Of a DNA stretch of 64,000 nucleotides, positions 1-8,556 are shown one piece after another (position 1 is the first letter of the stretch; every line of letters begins with the position of its first letter). A program made the translations under genes and the position numbers. The stretch is taken from positions 1 through 64,000 of the forward strand of contig DASSPI010000149.1 of NCBI GenBank assembly GCA_035699705.1. Direction: 5' to 3'. This DNA is from CANKHA01 sp035699705 (GTDB lineage Bacteria; Pseudomonadota; Alphaproteobacteria; Rhizobiales; Xanthobacteraceae). The notes beneath the pieces were generated by a model. The model was not told the DNA's origin, searched no databases, and worked only from the letters and a program-made list of their open reading frames with translations.

Positions 1-623
1 GAAGTGCGCTGGGACGTGGCAAGAAGCGTCGAAGCGGTATCGCGCATCGACCCGATGCTGCGCTTGACGCCTTCGACAAGATCGGCCGCCTTCTGCCGAA
101 ATTCCTTGATGGCAGAATCGACGGCAGACCGGCGCTGGCGCTCATTCTGCATCGTCGACAGCTCTGTGATATCCTCGTGCGTGGAAATCCATCCCCCATC
201 CGGCAGAGGGCAATGGCGCACGGAAAGAATTCTGCCCGTGCTCAGCTCGAGAATACTCTGCCGAGGCTTTCCGGCCGAGGCGACCGCGACGCGATCTTCC
301 ATATATTGTTTCGCGTCGGGACCAGCGTGGATCCCGTTCGCAATTCTGAACTGTAAAATATCGTTCTGACTTGTGCCCGGTAGTGCAAGTTCGGGCGGCA
401 GACCGTAGACCTCGGTATATTTTTTATTGCAAACGATCAGCTTGCGGTCAGCATTGAACATCACCACGCCGAACGGCATGTTGTCCAACACCACCTTGAG
501 GACATCTTTTCTTGCTGACCACCTGCGAGCAGCGGCAATCCGGCGCTTGAACAGCATGAATCCAACCAATCCAGCCGCCACCAGCGCCCATCCCGTTAAG
601 TCGATCAGTCGCCAGTAATCCAT
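1..623 (-). CDS. PAS-domain methyl-accepting chemotaxis protein, N-terminal part
   Basis: Only the first 207 codons are inside the window; the frame is open to the left edge. Translating the minus strand from ATG at 623 shows one hydrophobic segment at about residues 9-25, a basic stretch (KRR), then a PAS fold at about 44-152 (start LDNMPFGVVMFNADRK, end DGGWISTHEDITE), then a helical segment (EFRQKAADLVEGVKRS, MRDTASTLL). PAS domains followed by such helices are common in cytoplasmic-sensing chemoreceptors of Rhizobiales; the methyl-accepting signalling domain itself would lie beyond the edge, so a GGDEF or histidine kinase output cannot be excluded. There is no periplasmic sensor loop. No strong ribosome binding site precedes the ATG, so the start is only probable. 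Confidence 0.7.
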   Translation of the reverse strand, partial: MDYWRLIDLTGWALVAAGLVGFMLFKRRIAAARRWSARKDVLKVVLDNMPFGVVMFNADRKLIVCNKKYTEVYGLPPELALPGTSQNDILQFRIANGIHAGPDAKQYMEDRVAVASAGKPRQSILELSTGRILSVRHCPLPDGGWISTHEDITELSTMQNERQRRSAVDSAIKEFRQKAADLVEGVKRSIGSMRDTASTLLATSQRT

Positions 624-747
624 TGGTCGTTAGCCGGAAATCTGCAAGGTGAAGCCGTCATGGGAAATCATGGACCGTTATGGTTCATTTTTGGTTACAG
701 CGACAAAGTTAGCTTTGGAATCAAAGCAATAAGCGGAAAACCCGCGC

Positions 748-1458
748 CTAGCCGCCCTCGGGCGCCGGTGCATCCACCTGCCGCACCAGCCAGAGCGGAT
801 CGGTGCCTTCCGGCACGCGCCGCCAGGCGATCTCGCCGGCTTCCTCGAAGCGCCAGGAGCCGCGGGCCGAAGAGATGACCAATTCCCCGCGCTCCAGGTG
901 CCAGGACGCCGGATTGAATCCGGTCACCAGCGCGCCGCAACCCGGCTTCAGCTCAAGCGAAAAATTCTCCGCGGCCGGCTTGTTGGAAAGGGTGATGACG
1001 CAGATCGCCTCATCGGTGCCGCGGCTGACCTGCCACTCGCCGAAGACTTGCTCCGGCTTGGCTTCGGCGCGCACCGCCGCGAGGCTCTGCACGAAATAGC
1101 GGCCCTCGCCCGGGCGCATGCCTTCGAACATGCCCTTCTCCACTTCGTCGAGATGGATCAGCGCGCGGCCTTTCGAATCGACGAAATGCAGGCCGTCCTT
1201 GTCGAGCCGCCAGGCCTTGATGCCCTTGGTTACCTCGAAGGCTTCGGCGCAGGCCGGCTCGAAGGCGAGCTTCATTCCGCCCGGCGCCGGCTCAGGCGTC
1301 AGCGTCACCGTGCAGAGCTTGTCGCGGTCGGCGTTGGAGATTTCCCAGCTGCCCGCCATTTCCTTGGCTTCGTCGGACGGCTGCGCGCTTTGCGCGCAAA
1401 CGCCGGCCGGAAGCGCGATAACGGCGGTGGCGAGCGCAGCTATTCGCAAATTCAACAT
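748..1458 (-). CDS. Secreted protein with two AprI/Inh-type protease-inhibitor domains
   Basis: The protein is 236 residues from the ATG at 1458; a longer frame to 1494 exists, but 1458 begins directly with a signal peptide (MLNLRIAALATAVIALPAG, cleavage after VCA). The mature part holds two similar units, about residues 33-140 and 145-230. Each opens with a tryptophan motif (AGSWEISNADRDKLC and FGEWQVSRGTDEAIC) and carries a second cysteine (PAC, PGC), so each can form one disulfide. This is the pattern of the Inh/AprI beta-barrel family, which inhibits serralysin metalloproteases in the periplasm. No serralysin gene is nearby, so inhibition of a protease is inferred from family only. The gene lies 14 bp downstream of the hydroxyacid dehydrogenase gene and may be its operon partner. 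Confidence 0.7.
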   Translation of the reverse strand: MLNLRIAALATAVIALPAGVCAQSAQPSDEAKEMAGSWEISNADRDKLCTVTLTPEPAPGGMKLAFEPACAEAFEVTKGIKAWRLDKDGLHFVDSKGRALIHLDEVEKGMFEGMRPGEGRYFVQSLAAVRAEAKPEQVFGEWQVSRGTDEAICVITLSNKPAAENFSLELKPGCGALVTGFNPASWHLERGELVISSARGSWRFEEAGEIAWRRVPEGTDPLWLVRQVDAPAPEGG

Positions 1459-1472
1459 GCGGCGATGATAGC

Positions 1473-2468
1473 TCAGCTTGCGGCTCCACTCCACCTGCCG
1501 GGCCAGGGCGTTTCCGGTACCGGGGTTAACGGCGGCTTGCCATCGGCCCAGGCGAGCAGGTTATCGACTACCAGCTGGTCCATGACCCGCCGGGTATAGA
1601 CCGAGGCCGAGCCGACATGCGGCAGCAGCACGACCTGTTCCATGTCGATCAGCGCCTGCGGAACGCGGGGCTCATCGGCGAAAACGTCGAGGCCGGCGGC
1701 GTATATTTTTTTCTTCTGCAAAGCCTCGATCAGCGCCGCCTCGTCCACCACCGAACCGCGCGCGACGTTGATGAGGATGCCGTTCGGCCCGAGCGCCTCC
1801 AGCACCTGCGCATTGATGAGATGCTTGGTGCCGGGGCCGCCGGGCGTGATCACCAGCAGCACGTCCACTTCACGCGCCATCTCCACCAGATCGGGATAGT
1901 AGCGATAGGCCACGTCCGGCTGCCGGTTGCGCCCGTGATAGGCCACCGGAACGTTGGAGGCATCGAGCCGGCGCGCGATCGCCTTGCCGATGCGGCCGAG
2001 GCCGACGATGCCAACCGTGCGGTCGCGCAGCGTCTCGGTATGGGGAAATTCTCCGTTCAGCCACTCGCCGCGACGCAGGAAGCGGTCCGCCTGCGGAAGC
2101 TGCCGCACGGTGCAAAGCAGAAGTCCCATGGCCGTGTCGGCGACCTCTTCATTCAGCACGTCCGGCGTATGGGTTGCGACGATGCCATGCTTTCCCGCCC
2201 AGGCGGCGTCGATATGATCGTAGCCGACGCCGAAGCTGGAGACGATTTCGAGCTTGGGCAGCCGCGACATCAGCGCTTCGTCGACGCGCCCGAACGGCCC
2301 GCTGACGGAAATCGCAATCGCGCGCAGGCGCGGCGCAAGCTTGGGCACCAGCGCATTGACGGTCGCGACGTCATTGGCCTTGTGCAACGTGAACCGCGGC
2401 GACAGGCCGTCGACGATCGTGGGTTTTTCCGGCCCGAGGACCAGCACGTCAGGTTTTTCGCTCGCCAT
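1473..2468 (-). CDS. D-2-hydroxyacid dehydrogenase (glyoxylate/hydroxypyruvate reductase-like)
   Basis: A 331-residue cytosolic NAD(P)H-dependent oxidoreductase of the D-isomer-specific 2-hydroxyacid dehydrogenase family. The Rossmann motif is GIVGLGRIGKAIARRL at about residue 150. The catalytic triad motifs are present: Arg in NVARGSVVDE, Glu in DVFADEPRVP and His in LLPHVGSAS. The short N-terminal catalytic part and the sequence around GPFGRVDEALMSRLP resemble plant and bacterial hydroxypyruvate/glyoxylate reductases (HPR2/GhrB type), which reduce hydroxypyruvate or glyoxylate. It starts 4 bp after the stop of the upstream aldehyde dehydrogenase gene, so the two are co-transcribed; together they suggest handling of a small aldehyde or keto acid. 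The exact substrate cannot be read from sequence. Confidence 0.85.
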   Translation of the reverse strand: MASEKPDVLVLGPEKPTIVDGLSPRFTLHKANDVATVNALVPKLAPRLRAIAISVSGPFGRVDEALMSRLPKLEIVSSFGVGYDHIDAAWAGKHGIVATHTPDVLNEEVADTAMGLLLCTVRQLPQADRFLRRGEWLNGEFPHTETLRDRTVGIVGLGRIGKAIARRLDASNVPVAYHGRNRQPDVAYRYYPDLVEMAREVDVLLVITPGGPGTKHLINAQVLEALGPNGILINVARGSVVDEAALIEALQKKKIYAAGLDVFADEPRVPQALIDMEQVVLLPHVGSASVYTRRVMDQLVVDNLLAWADGKPPLTPVPETPWPGRWSGAAS

Positions 2469-2472
2469 TCCC

Positions 2473-3924
2473 TCACCAGTTGGTCGAAATATATTGCGTC
2501 TGCAAAAACTCCATCAGGCCTTCATGCGCGCCTTCGCGGCCGATGCCGCTCTGCTTCATGCCGCCGAAAGGCGCCGCCGGATCGGAGACGAGGCCGCGGT
2601 TCAGCCCGACCATTCCGCATTCGAGCTGTTCCGAGACCCGCATGCCGCGGGCAAGATCGCGGGTATAGAGATAGGCGACAAGCCCGTAGATGGTATCATT
2701 CGCGCGCCGGATCGCCTCTTCCTCGGACGTGAAGCTCTGGATGGCGGCGACCGGCCCGAAAATCTCCTCCTCCAGCATTTTTGCGCCGTCCGGCACGTCC
2801 ACCAGCACGGTCGGAGGATAGAAATATCCCTTGCCGTCCGGCAGCTTGCCGCCGGTGAGCACTTTCGCGCCTTTCTTCACCGCGTCCTCGACCAGCGCCA
2901 CCACCTTGTCGCGTCCGTCCTTGTTGATCAGCGGCCCGACCGCAACGCCGTCGTCGAGTCCGTTGCCTAATTTGAGGGCTTTCATCCGCTCCGTGAGCTT
3001 GCTGGAAAACTCCTCCTGCACCGTTGCGTGCACCAGGAAGCGGTTGGCCGCCGTGCAGGCCTCTCCCATGTTGCGCATCTTGGCGATCATCGCGCCATCG
3101 ACCGCCGCGTCGATATCGGCATCCTCGAACACGATGAAGGGCGCATTGCCGCCGAGCTCCATGGCCGGCTTGATGACGTTATCCGCCGCCTCGTGCAGCA
3201 GCTTGCGGCCGACTTCCGTCGATCCCGTGAAGGACAGCACGCGCACGCGCGGATCGTGCAGCATGGCGCTCACCACTTTGCCCGACGAGCGCGAGGGAAT
3301 GACATTGACCACGCCGGCCGGCACGCCCGCTTCCTGCAGGATCGGCATCAGCGCCAGCATGGTCAGCGGCGTGTCGGAAGCGGGCTTCAGAATGACGGTG
3401 CAGCCGGCCGCGAGCGCGGGACCGATCTTGCGCGTCGCCATCGCGGCGGGAAAATTCCACGGCGTCACCAGCACAGCGACGCCGGCCGGCCGATGATGCA
3501 CCAGCGTGCGGGCGCCGGAAGCGGGCGCGTGATAAAGTTGGCCGAGATTGCGCACCGCCTCTTCCGCGTTCCAGCGGAAGAATTCGGCGGCATAGGACAC
3601 CTCGGCCCGCGCGTCCGGCAGCGCCTTGCCATTCTCCAGCGTCATCAGCTTTGCGATGCGCTCGGCATCGCGCATCATCAGCTCGAAGGCCTTGCGCAAG
3701 ATTTCGCCGCGTTCGCGCGGCTTCTTCGCCGCCCAGGCAGGAAGGGCTTCGCTCGCGGCATCGACCGCGGCCTTGGCATCCTCCACCGTAGCGCTGGCAA
3801 CCGAGGTGATCACGTTCTCGGTCGCCGGGTCGATCACGTCGAAGCGCTGGCCGTCCGACGATTTGCGCCATCTGCCGCCGATCCAAAGGTCGGTCGGCAC
3901 GCCCGCGAGCAGGTTGTCATACAT
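2473..3924 (-). CDS. gabD: NAD(P)-dependent succinate-semialdehyde dehydrogenase-like aldehyde dehydrogenase
   Basis: The protein is 483 residues from ATG 3924, chosen because GAGAGGA lies about 8 bp upstream; the frame extends to 3972 without support. It has the full aldehyde dehydrogenase fold: Glu in MELGGNAPFIVFEDAD, the nucleophilic Cys in MGEACTAANRF, the cofactor motif FTGSTEVGRKLL, and the C-terminal IYGLVAYLYTRD and PFGGMKQSGIGREG. The pattern matches the GabD subgroup of succinate-semialdehyde dehydrogenases (succinate semialdehyde to succinate), although related semialdehydes are possible substrates. The downstream hydroxyacid dehydrogenase follows after 4 bp. No GABA transaminase is adjacent, so the upstream supply of aldehyde is unknown. 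Confidence 0.85.
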   Translation of the reverse strand: MYDNLLAGVPTDLWIGGRWRKSSDGQRFDVIDPATENVITSVASATVEDAKAAVDAASEALPAWAAKKPRERGEILRKAFELMMRDAERIAKLMTLENGKALPDARAEVSYAAEFFRWNAEEAVRNLGQLYHAPASGARTLVHHRPAGVAVLVTPWNFPAAMATRKIGPALAAGCTVILKPASDTPLTMLALMPILQEAGVPAGVVNVIPSRSSGKVVSAMLHDPRVRVLSFTGSTEVGRKLLHEAADNVIKPAMELGGNAPFIVFEDADIDAAVDGAMIAKMRNMGEACTAANRFLVHATVQEEFSSKLTERMKALKLGNGLDDGVAVGPLINKDGRDKVVALVEDAVKKGAKVLTGGKLPDGKGYFYPPTVLVDVPDGAKMLEEEIFGPVAAIQSFTSEEEAIRRANDTIYGLVAYLYTRDLARGMRVSEQLECGMVGLNRGLVSDPAAPFGGMKQSGIGREGAHEGLMEFLQTQYISTNW

Positions 3925-4077
3925 GGAACTATCCTCTCGTGTCTTGCTGCATTGCCAGCTATGCGCTGCCACAAGGAACTGCCGCGTCCGGGTCCGGCGC
4001 CATAGCCATCACGCGATATGGCGAAGCTATTGACACGAAGCCTGGGCATTGGACGCTCACATCAATAAAGCGTAATC

Positions 4078-4986
4078 CTAGACCACAATATCCGGCGCGG
4101 GAGGTACTACGCGCCTACGACGCTCGCGGTGGATCAGGTACAGGCCGGAGGCGATCACGATCGCGGCGCCGGTCAGCGTCCAATGGTTGGGCACATCGCC
4201 GAAGACGAAATAGCCCAGCAGTATCATCCAGACCATCTGGCTGTAGATGAAGGGCGACAACACCGACGCAGGCGCGAGCCGATGGCCGACAATCAGCAGA
4301 TAATGCCCGAGGCCGCCGAGGAATCCCATCACCAGCATCAGTGCCCACGAAAGGGCATCTTGCGGCGGCGTCCAGACGAAAGGCAGGATCGGCAGCATGC
4401 AGATGACGCCGACCAGGTTGGTGTAAAACAACGTCGTTTCGTTGGAATCGGTGCTCGCAAGGGCGCGGGTCATGATCCCGTAGACGGCGTAACAGAGCGC
4501 GCCGGCAAACATGAGCAGCGCGGCTGGATGGATGCCGCCGGTCCCGGGACGCGTCACGAGCAGCACGCCGGCAAAGCCGACGGCGATGGCCGCCCAGCGG
4601 CGCCAGTCAAGCCTTTCGCCAAGCACGGGTCCGGCCAGCAGGGCCACCAGGAACGGCGCCGAAAACATGATCGACAGGGTCTGGTCAAGCTGCAGATAGC
4701 GCAACGCGATGAAGTTGAGCACCGTCGTGGCGAGCATCAGCACCGAGCGCACGATCTGCAGCACCGGCCGGCGAGTGACCATGAGCCGCGGATGCGTGAT
4801 CGGATTGACCAGCACCAACGCCAGCAAGAACGCGGTGATGTAGCGAGCCGCGACAATCTGTGAGGTCGGCATCTGCGCGCTGAGATATTTCGCCACCGTA
4901 TCCAGAAGCGCGAACAAAGCGACGGCTCCGCACATCAAGGCGATGCCGGTGAGCCGCTGGCGGCGTTCGTGGTGGAGGTCTTTCAT
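4078..4986 (-). CDS. EamA-family (DMT superfamily) inner-membrane transporter
   Basis: A 302-residue membrane protein from ATG 4986 (MKDLHHERRQ); a TTG start at 5022 would add 12 residues. It consists of two EamA repeats of about five membrane helices each, the first at about residues 15-145 (ALMCGAVALFALLDTVAKY; PVLQIVRSVLMLATTVLNF) and the second at about 155-290 (PAALLMFAGALCYAVYGIMT; ASVLSPFIYSQMVWMILLGY). The C-terminus is basic (HRERRRRVV). Drug/metabolite transporters of this type move small metabolites such as amino acids or nucleosides; the substrate is not deducible. It is divergent from chrA and may be a single-gene unit. Confidence 0.85.
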   Translation of the reverse strand: MKDLHHERRQRLTGIALMCGAVALFALLDTVAKYLSAQMPTSQIVAARYITAFLLALVLVNPITHPRLMVTRRPVLQIVRSVLMLATTVLNFIALRYLQLDQTLSIMFSAPFLVALLAGPVLGERLDWRRWAAIAVGFAGVLLVTRPGTGGIHPAALLMFAGALCYAVYGIMTRALASTDSNETTLFYTNLVGVICMLPILPFVWTPPQDALSWALMLVMGFLGGLGHYLLIVGHRLAPASVLSPFIYSQMVWMILLGYFVFGDVPNHWTLTGAAIVIASGLYLIHRERRRRVVPPAPDIVV

Positions 4987-5203
4987 GGAATGCGGCGGGA
5001 TGCGAGGGCGGGAAGACCGCAACTTAATGAGCCGAGGCGAAATCCGCGAGGGGTCAATAGTCTGAGCAGCGATGCGGGCACGCTATTGTTCCGATCATGG
5101 GCTTACGCTAAGAAATCGCGCGGGGCCTGCGGCGGTCGCCCCGCTCTCCAAGGCTCGCGAGCCCAAGCACCGCCTCCTTCGGAGAACGAGGGAGGTTGAA
5201 GAT

Positions 5204-6598
5204 ATGTCCGCGGCCGAATCGACCAGCCGGTCCACCACATTCAAGCATGGGGTTTCCTGGGGCGAAGCATTCCGCGTCTGGTTGCGCATCGCCGCCCTGA
5301 GCTTCGGCGGGCCGGCGGGTCAGATCGCGGTGATGCATCGCATCCTGGTGGAGGAGAAACGCTGGATCTCCGAAACCCGTTTCCTGCATGCCTTGAATTA
5401 CTGCATGTTGCTGCCGGGGCCGGAGGCGCAGCAGCTCGCCACCTATGTCGGTTGGCTGATGCACCGGATGCGCGGCGGGCTGTTGGCGGGCGGACTTTTC
5501 ATTTTACCCGGCATCATCGCCATCATGGCGCTGAGCTATGTCTATGCCGCCTATGGACAGGTCGGCATCGTGGCGGCGCTGTTCTTCGGCCTGAAAGCCG
5601 CCGTGCTCGCCATCGTGGTGGAAGCGGTTGTGCGCGTCGGCAAGCGCGCGCTCAAAAACAATGTCATGATCGCGCTCGCAGGCGCGGCTTTCTTCTGCAT
5701 CTTCTTTCTCGACGTCGCCTTCCCCGTCATTATCTTCGGCTCGGCCTTGATCGGCTTCCTCGGCGGCTGGTTCAACTGGAGCGCGTTCCAGGTCGGCGAT
5801 GGGCACGGCGTGAGCGGCAAGGACGCGGCCGTGGTGGACAGCCTGCTCGGCGACGAAGCCCCCGATCACGTACGGCCAACGGTGACGCGCTCGCTGCGGG
5901 TCGCCGCGACCTGGCTGACACTGTGGCTTGCGCCGGTTGCCGCGCTGCTGCTGACGTTCGGAAGCGACAACGTCTTCAGCCAGATCGCGGTCTTCTTCAG
6001 CAAGATGGCGCTGGTCACCTTCGGCGGCGCCTATGCGGTGCTGGCTTATGTCGCCCAGGAGGCGGTGGAGAATTATCGCTGGCTCAACCCCGGCGAGATG
6101 CTGGACGGCCTCGGCATGGCGGAGACGACGCCGGGCCCGCTGATCATGGTGCTGCAATTCGTGGGCTTCATGGCGGCGTTTCGCGATCCCGGCACGCTGA
6201 CGCCGATGCTGGCGGGAACGCTCGGCGGCCTGCTCGCCACCTGGGTGACCTTCGCGCCATGCTTTCTTTGGATCTTCCTCGGCGCACCCTTCATCGAAAA
6301 ATTGCGCGGCAATAAATCGCTGAGCGCCGCGCTGTCGGCGATCACCGCGGCGGTAGTCGGCGTCATTCTCAATCTTGCATTATGGTTCGCGATCCACACG
6401 ATCTTTCAACAGGTGCGGCCGGTGCGCGGCTATGGCTTCGATTTCGTCGCGCCGGTGCTGGGCAGCGTCGATCCCTGGGCGCTGGCTTTGTCGATCGCCG
6501 CCGCCGTCGCGATCTTCCGCTTCAACGCGGGAATGATGATGACGCTGGCGGCCTGCTCGCTCGCCGGAATGGCGCTCTATCTAGCCGGCCTGCGCTAG
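5204..6598 (+). CDS. chrA: Chromate transporter ChrA (long-chain, two-domain form)
   Basis: A 464-residue inner-membrane protein. The start at 5204 (MSAAESTSRS) follows GGGAGG by about 8 bp; the frame runs further upstream without a good start. Two homologous chromate-transport domains are visible: about residues 18-195, with FGGPAGQIAVMH and ALNYCMLLPGPEAQQLATYVG, and about 225-460, with FGGAYAVLAYVAQEAV and ETTPGPLIMVLQFVGF. The FGG and PGP motifs are signatures of the CHR superfamily, which exports chromate or moves related sulfate-like oxyanions. No chrB regulator or chromate reductase is near. The stop codon overlaps the stop of the convergent ABC permease gene in a shared CTAG. Confidence 0.9.
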   Translation: MSAAESTSRSTTFKHGVSWGEAFRVWLRIAALSFGGPAGQIAVMHRILVEEKRWISETRFLHALNYCMLLPGPEAQQLATYVGWLMHRMRGGLLAGGLFILPGIIAIMALSYVYAAYGQVGIVAALFFGLKAAVLAIVVEAVVRVGKRALKNNVMIALAGAAFFCIFFLDVAFPVIIFGSALIGFLGGWFNWSAFQVGDGHGVSGKDAAVVDSLLGDEAPDHVRPTVTRSLRVAATWLTLWLAPVAALLLTFGSDNVFSQIAVFFSKMALVTFGGAYAVLAYVAQEAVENYRWLNPGEMLDGLGMAETTPGPLIMVLQFVGFMAAFRDPGTLTPMLAGTLGGLLATWVTFAPCFLWIFLGAPFIEKLRGNKSLSAALSAITAAVVGVILNLALWFAIHTIFQQVRPVRGYGFDFVAPVLGSVDPWALALSIAAAVAIFRFNAGMMMTLAACSLAGMALYLAGLR

Positions 6599-7377
6599 CC
6601 TTCCGGCTGCAGCGCGCTCTCATGCCAGCGGCGCAGCACGAGCTGCGACAGCAAAGTGAGCGCGAAGAAGATCGCGACCCCGACGACCGACAGCAACAAT
6701 AGCGCCGCGAACATGCGCGGAATGTCCAGCCGATAGCCGGACTCGGCGATGCGATAGGCGAGCCCGGAGCCCGCACCGGCCGAGCCGGCGGCGATTTCCG
6801 CCACCACAGCCCCGATCAGCGCCAGTCCGCCCGCGATGCGCATGCCGCCCAGGATGTAAGGCAGCGCCGACGGCAGCTTGAGGTGACGCAAGATCTGCCA
6901 GCGCGACGCGCCGTAAAGCCGGAACAGGTCGACCAGATTGCGCTCCACCGAATTGAGCCCGAGCGTGGTGTTCGCCAGCACCGGGAAGAAGGCGACGATC
7001 CAGGCGCAAGCCAAAACCGCGGCGGGCTGCGGCAGATAGATCAGGAGCAACGGTGCGATCGCCACCACCGGCGTCACCTGCAGCGCCACCGCATAGGGAT
7101 ACAGCGAATATTCGACCAGCCGCGACTGGTTGAACAGCACCGCCAGCCCGACGCCGCCGATCAAGGCCAGGAGGAAGCCTTGCAGCGTCGTGAGCAGCGT
7201 CACCGCGAGTGAGGGGCCGAGGATCGACCAATCGGAAAACAGCGTGGCGAAGACCAGGCCCGGTGACGGCAGCACATAAGGCGGAATGCCCTTGATCCGC
7301 ACCACCAGATCCCAGGCCAACAGGCCGAGCGCCAGCGCGATGGCGGGGAGTGAAATACGGAGGCCGCGCTCGGTCAT
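6595..7377 (-). CDS. ABC transporter permease (nitrate/sulfonate/pyrimidine type)
   Basis: A 260-residue inner-membrane permease of the BPD_transp_1 class, from ATG 7377 (MTERGLRISL). Six hydrophobic segments are visible, and the EAA loop that contacts the ATPase is at RLYGASRWQILRHLKLPSAL followed by GGMRIAGGLAL. The length fits SsuC/TauC/ThiX-type permeases, which work with NMT1-like binding proteins. The ATPase gene lies upstream on the same strand, 198 bp away, with palindromic repeats between them. The binding protein of this transporter may be the NMT1-family gene at 13252-14262; this link is by family only. Confidence 0.85.
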   Translation of the reverse strand: MTERGLRISLPAIALALGLLAWDLVVRIKGIPPYVLPSPGLVFATLFSDWSILGPSLAVTLLTTLQGFLLALIGGVGLAVLFNQSRLVEYSLYPYAVALQVTPVVAIAPLLLIYLPQPAAVLACAWIVAFFPVLANTTLGLNSVERNLVDLFRLYGASRWQILRHLKLPSALPYILGGMRIAGGLALIGAVVAEIAAGSAGAGSGLAYRIAESGYRLDIPRMFAALLLLSVVGVAIFFALTLLSQLVLRRWHESALQPEG

Positions 7378-7391
7378 CGGGTTTCCTCCGC

Positions 7392-7543
7392 CCTCAGCCT
7401 GAGGACGGGCTGAAAGCCGCGTCTCGAAGGATCGCAAGTTGGCTATAGCCGACTTGCGCACCAATAGTGCCGACCCTTGGGTTCACGCAGGGTTGGTGGC
7501 GGCCCCTGCTTCGAGACGCGCACTGCGTGCACTCCTCAGCAGG
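7392..7543. repeat. Degenerate palindromic repeats between ABC permease and ATPase genes
   Basis: The 198-bp spacer inside an otherwise operon-like ABC gene pair holds three inverted repeats. One is a CCTGAGGA to TCTCGAAGGA copy (7398-7431). One is a 24-bp near-perfect palindrome at 7434-7457 centred on GGCTATAGCC with GCAAGT/ACTTGC arms and one mismatched pair. One is CCTGC-TTCGAGACG to CTCCTCAGCAGG (7505-7542). The first and third resemble the CCTGAGG/CCTCGAAGG family seen again at 44845 and 51754. No reading frame is credible here. Confidence 0.55.
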
Positions 7544-7575
7544 AAGCCTATTGGGGTGTTTTGGATAACAGCCCA

Positions 7576-8406
7576 TCATCGGCCCTCATCCGCCCCGGCC
7601 GCTAATGCCTGCGACACCATCCGGCAAAGCGCGGCATATTCCGCCGAGGTGCGGAAACTCTCGTCGCGCGGATAAGGCGCGTCGATGACGATCTCCTGAA
7701 ACACCCGTCCGGGCCGCGGCATCATCACCACGATGCGCTGCGACAGATAGACGGATTCGAACACCGAATGGGTGACAAAGACCACCGTCTTGCGCAGCTC
7801 CCGCCATAACGCGAGCAAGTCGTTATTGAGCTTGAAGCGCGTGATCTCGTCGAGCGCGGCAAAAGGTTCATCCATCAGCAGCAGCTTCGGGTCGGTGACC
7901 AGCGCGCGGGCAATGGAGACCCGCATCATCATGCCGCCGGACAATTCGCGCGGGTAAGCGCGCGCGAAAGCACCGAGCCCGACGCGTTCCAACGTCTGCT
8001 GCACCCGCGGCGCCGCGGATTGCTTGTCGCGCCCGAGCAGCATCAGCGGCAGCCGCACATTGCCGGCGACCGTCGCCCAAGGCATCAGCGTCGGCTCCTG
8101 GAACACGAAGCTCAGATCCCCCGGCAGCTTTTCGTCGCGCCACTCGACAGTGCCGCGAGAGGGCGGAACGAGACCCGCCAGCATGCGCAGCGCGGTGGAC
8201 TTGCCGCAGCCGGAAGGCCCGAGCAGTGAGACGAACTCGCCCTGCCGGATATCGAGATCGAGATTCTTGATCGCGGTGACGCCGCTGGGAAAGGTTTTGC
8301 CGACGCCGCGCAGCGTGGCAATCGCGCGCGGCGGCAAGGCCGCCCCGTCTTGCACCGTCCCCTCGCCCGCTCGCTCCGCGCCCGGTCCCATCGCAAGCGC
8401 GATCAT
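7576..8406 (-). CDS. ABC transporter ATP-binding protein (SsuB/TauB type)
   Basis: A 276-residue ATPase. Walker A is LLGPSGCGKSTALRML, the Q-loop region is DLSFVFQEPTLMPWATV, the signature is LSGGMMMRVSIARAL, Walker B is LLLMDEPFAALDE and the H-loop is VVFVTHSVFES. The Q-loop and D-loop sequences match the nitrate/sulfonate/taurine subfamily. The first 25 residues are not conserved in the family, so a later start is possible. It pairs with the permease at 6595-7377 and follows murQ on the same strand after a 150-bp gap filled by a repeat. Confidence 0.88.
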   Translation of the reverse strand: MIALAMGPGAERAGEGTVQDGAALPPRAIATLRGVGKTFPSGVTAIKNLDLDIRQGEFVSLLGPSGCGKSTALRMLAGLVPPSRGTVEWRDEKLPGDLSFVFQEPTLMPWATVAGNVRLPLMLLGRDKQSAAPRVQQTLERVGLGAFARAYPRELSGGMMMRVSIARALVTDPKLLLMDEPFAALDEITRFKLNNDLLALWRELRKTVVFVTHSVFESVYLSQRIVVMMPRPGRVFQEIVIDAPYPRDESFRTSAEYAALCRMVSQALAAGADEGR

Positions 8407-8450
8407 GACAGCGCCGGCGGCGGATCGCCAGCCGCCGCATCATTTTCTTC

Positions 8451-8526
8451 GTCATGCGCGGGCTTGACCCGCGCATCCACCTTCTTCCGAAGATGTTGGA
8501 TTGCCGGATCAACTCCGGCGGTGACG
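8451..8526. repeat. Dispersed GTCATGCGCGGG palindromic repeat (family A)
   Basis: The unit begins GTCATGCGCGGGCTTGACCC and contains GCGCATCCAC, then a second arm with TTGGATTGCCGG and ends GGTGACGA. Each half can form its own stem. The same layout (GTCATG, GGGC, GCATCCAC) recurs at 14281-14364 and 47347-47468. Such elements are common between genes in Rhizobiales. It fills most of the gap between murQ and the ATPase gene. Confidence 0.6.
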
Positions 8527-8556
8527 AGCGGACTGGCTAACGTCCGCGGGAAACGG

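Noticed and set aside
4..369. Plus-strand frame at the left edge
   Set aside because: The minus strand carries a PAS-domain chemoreceptor through the whole stretch.
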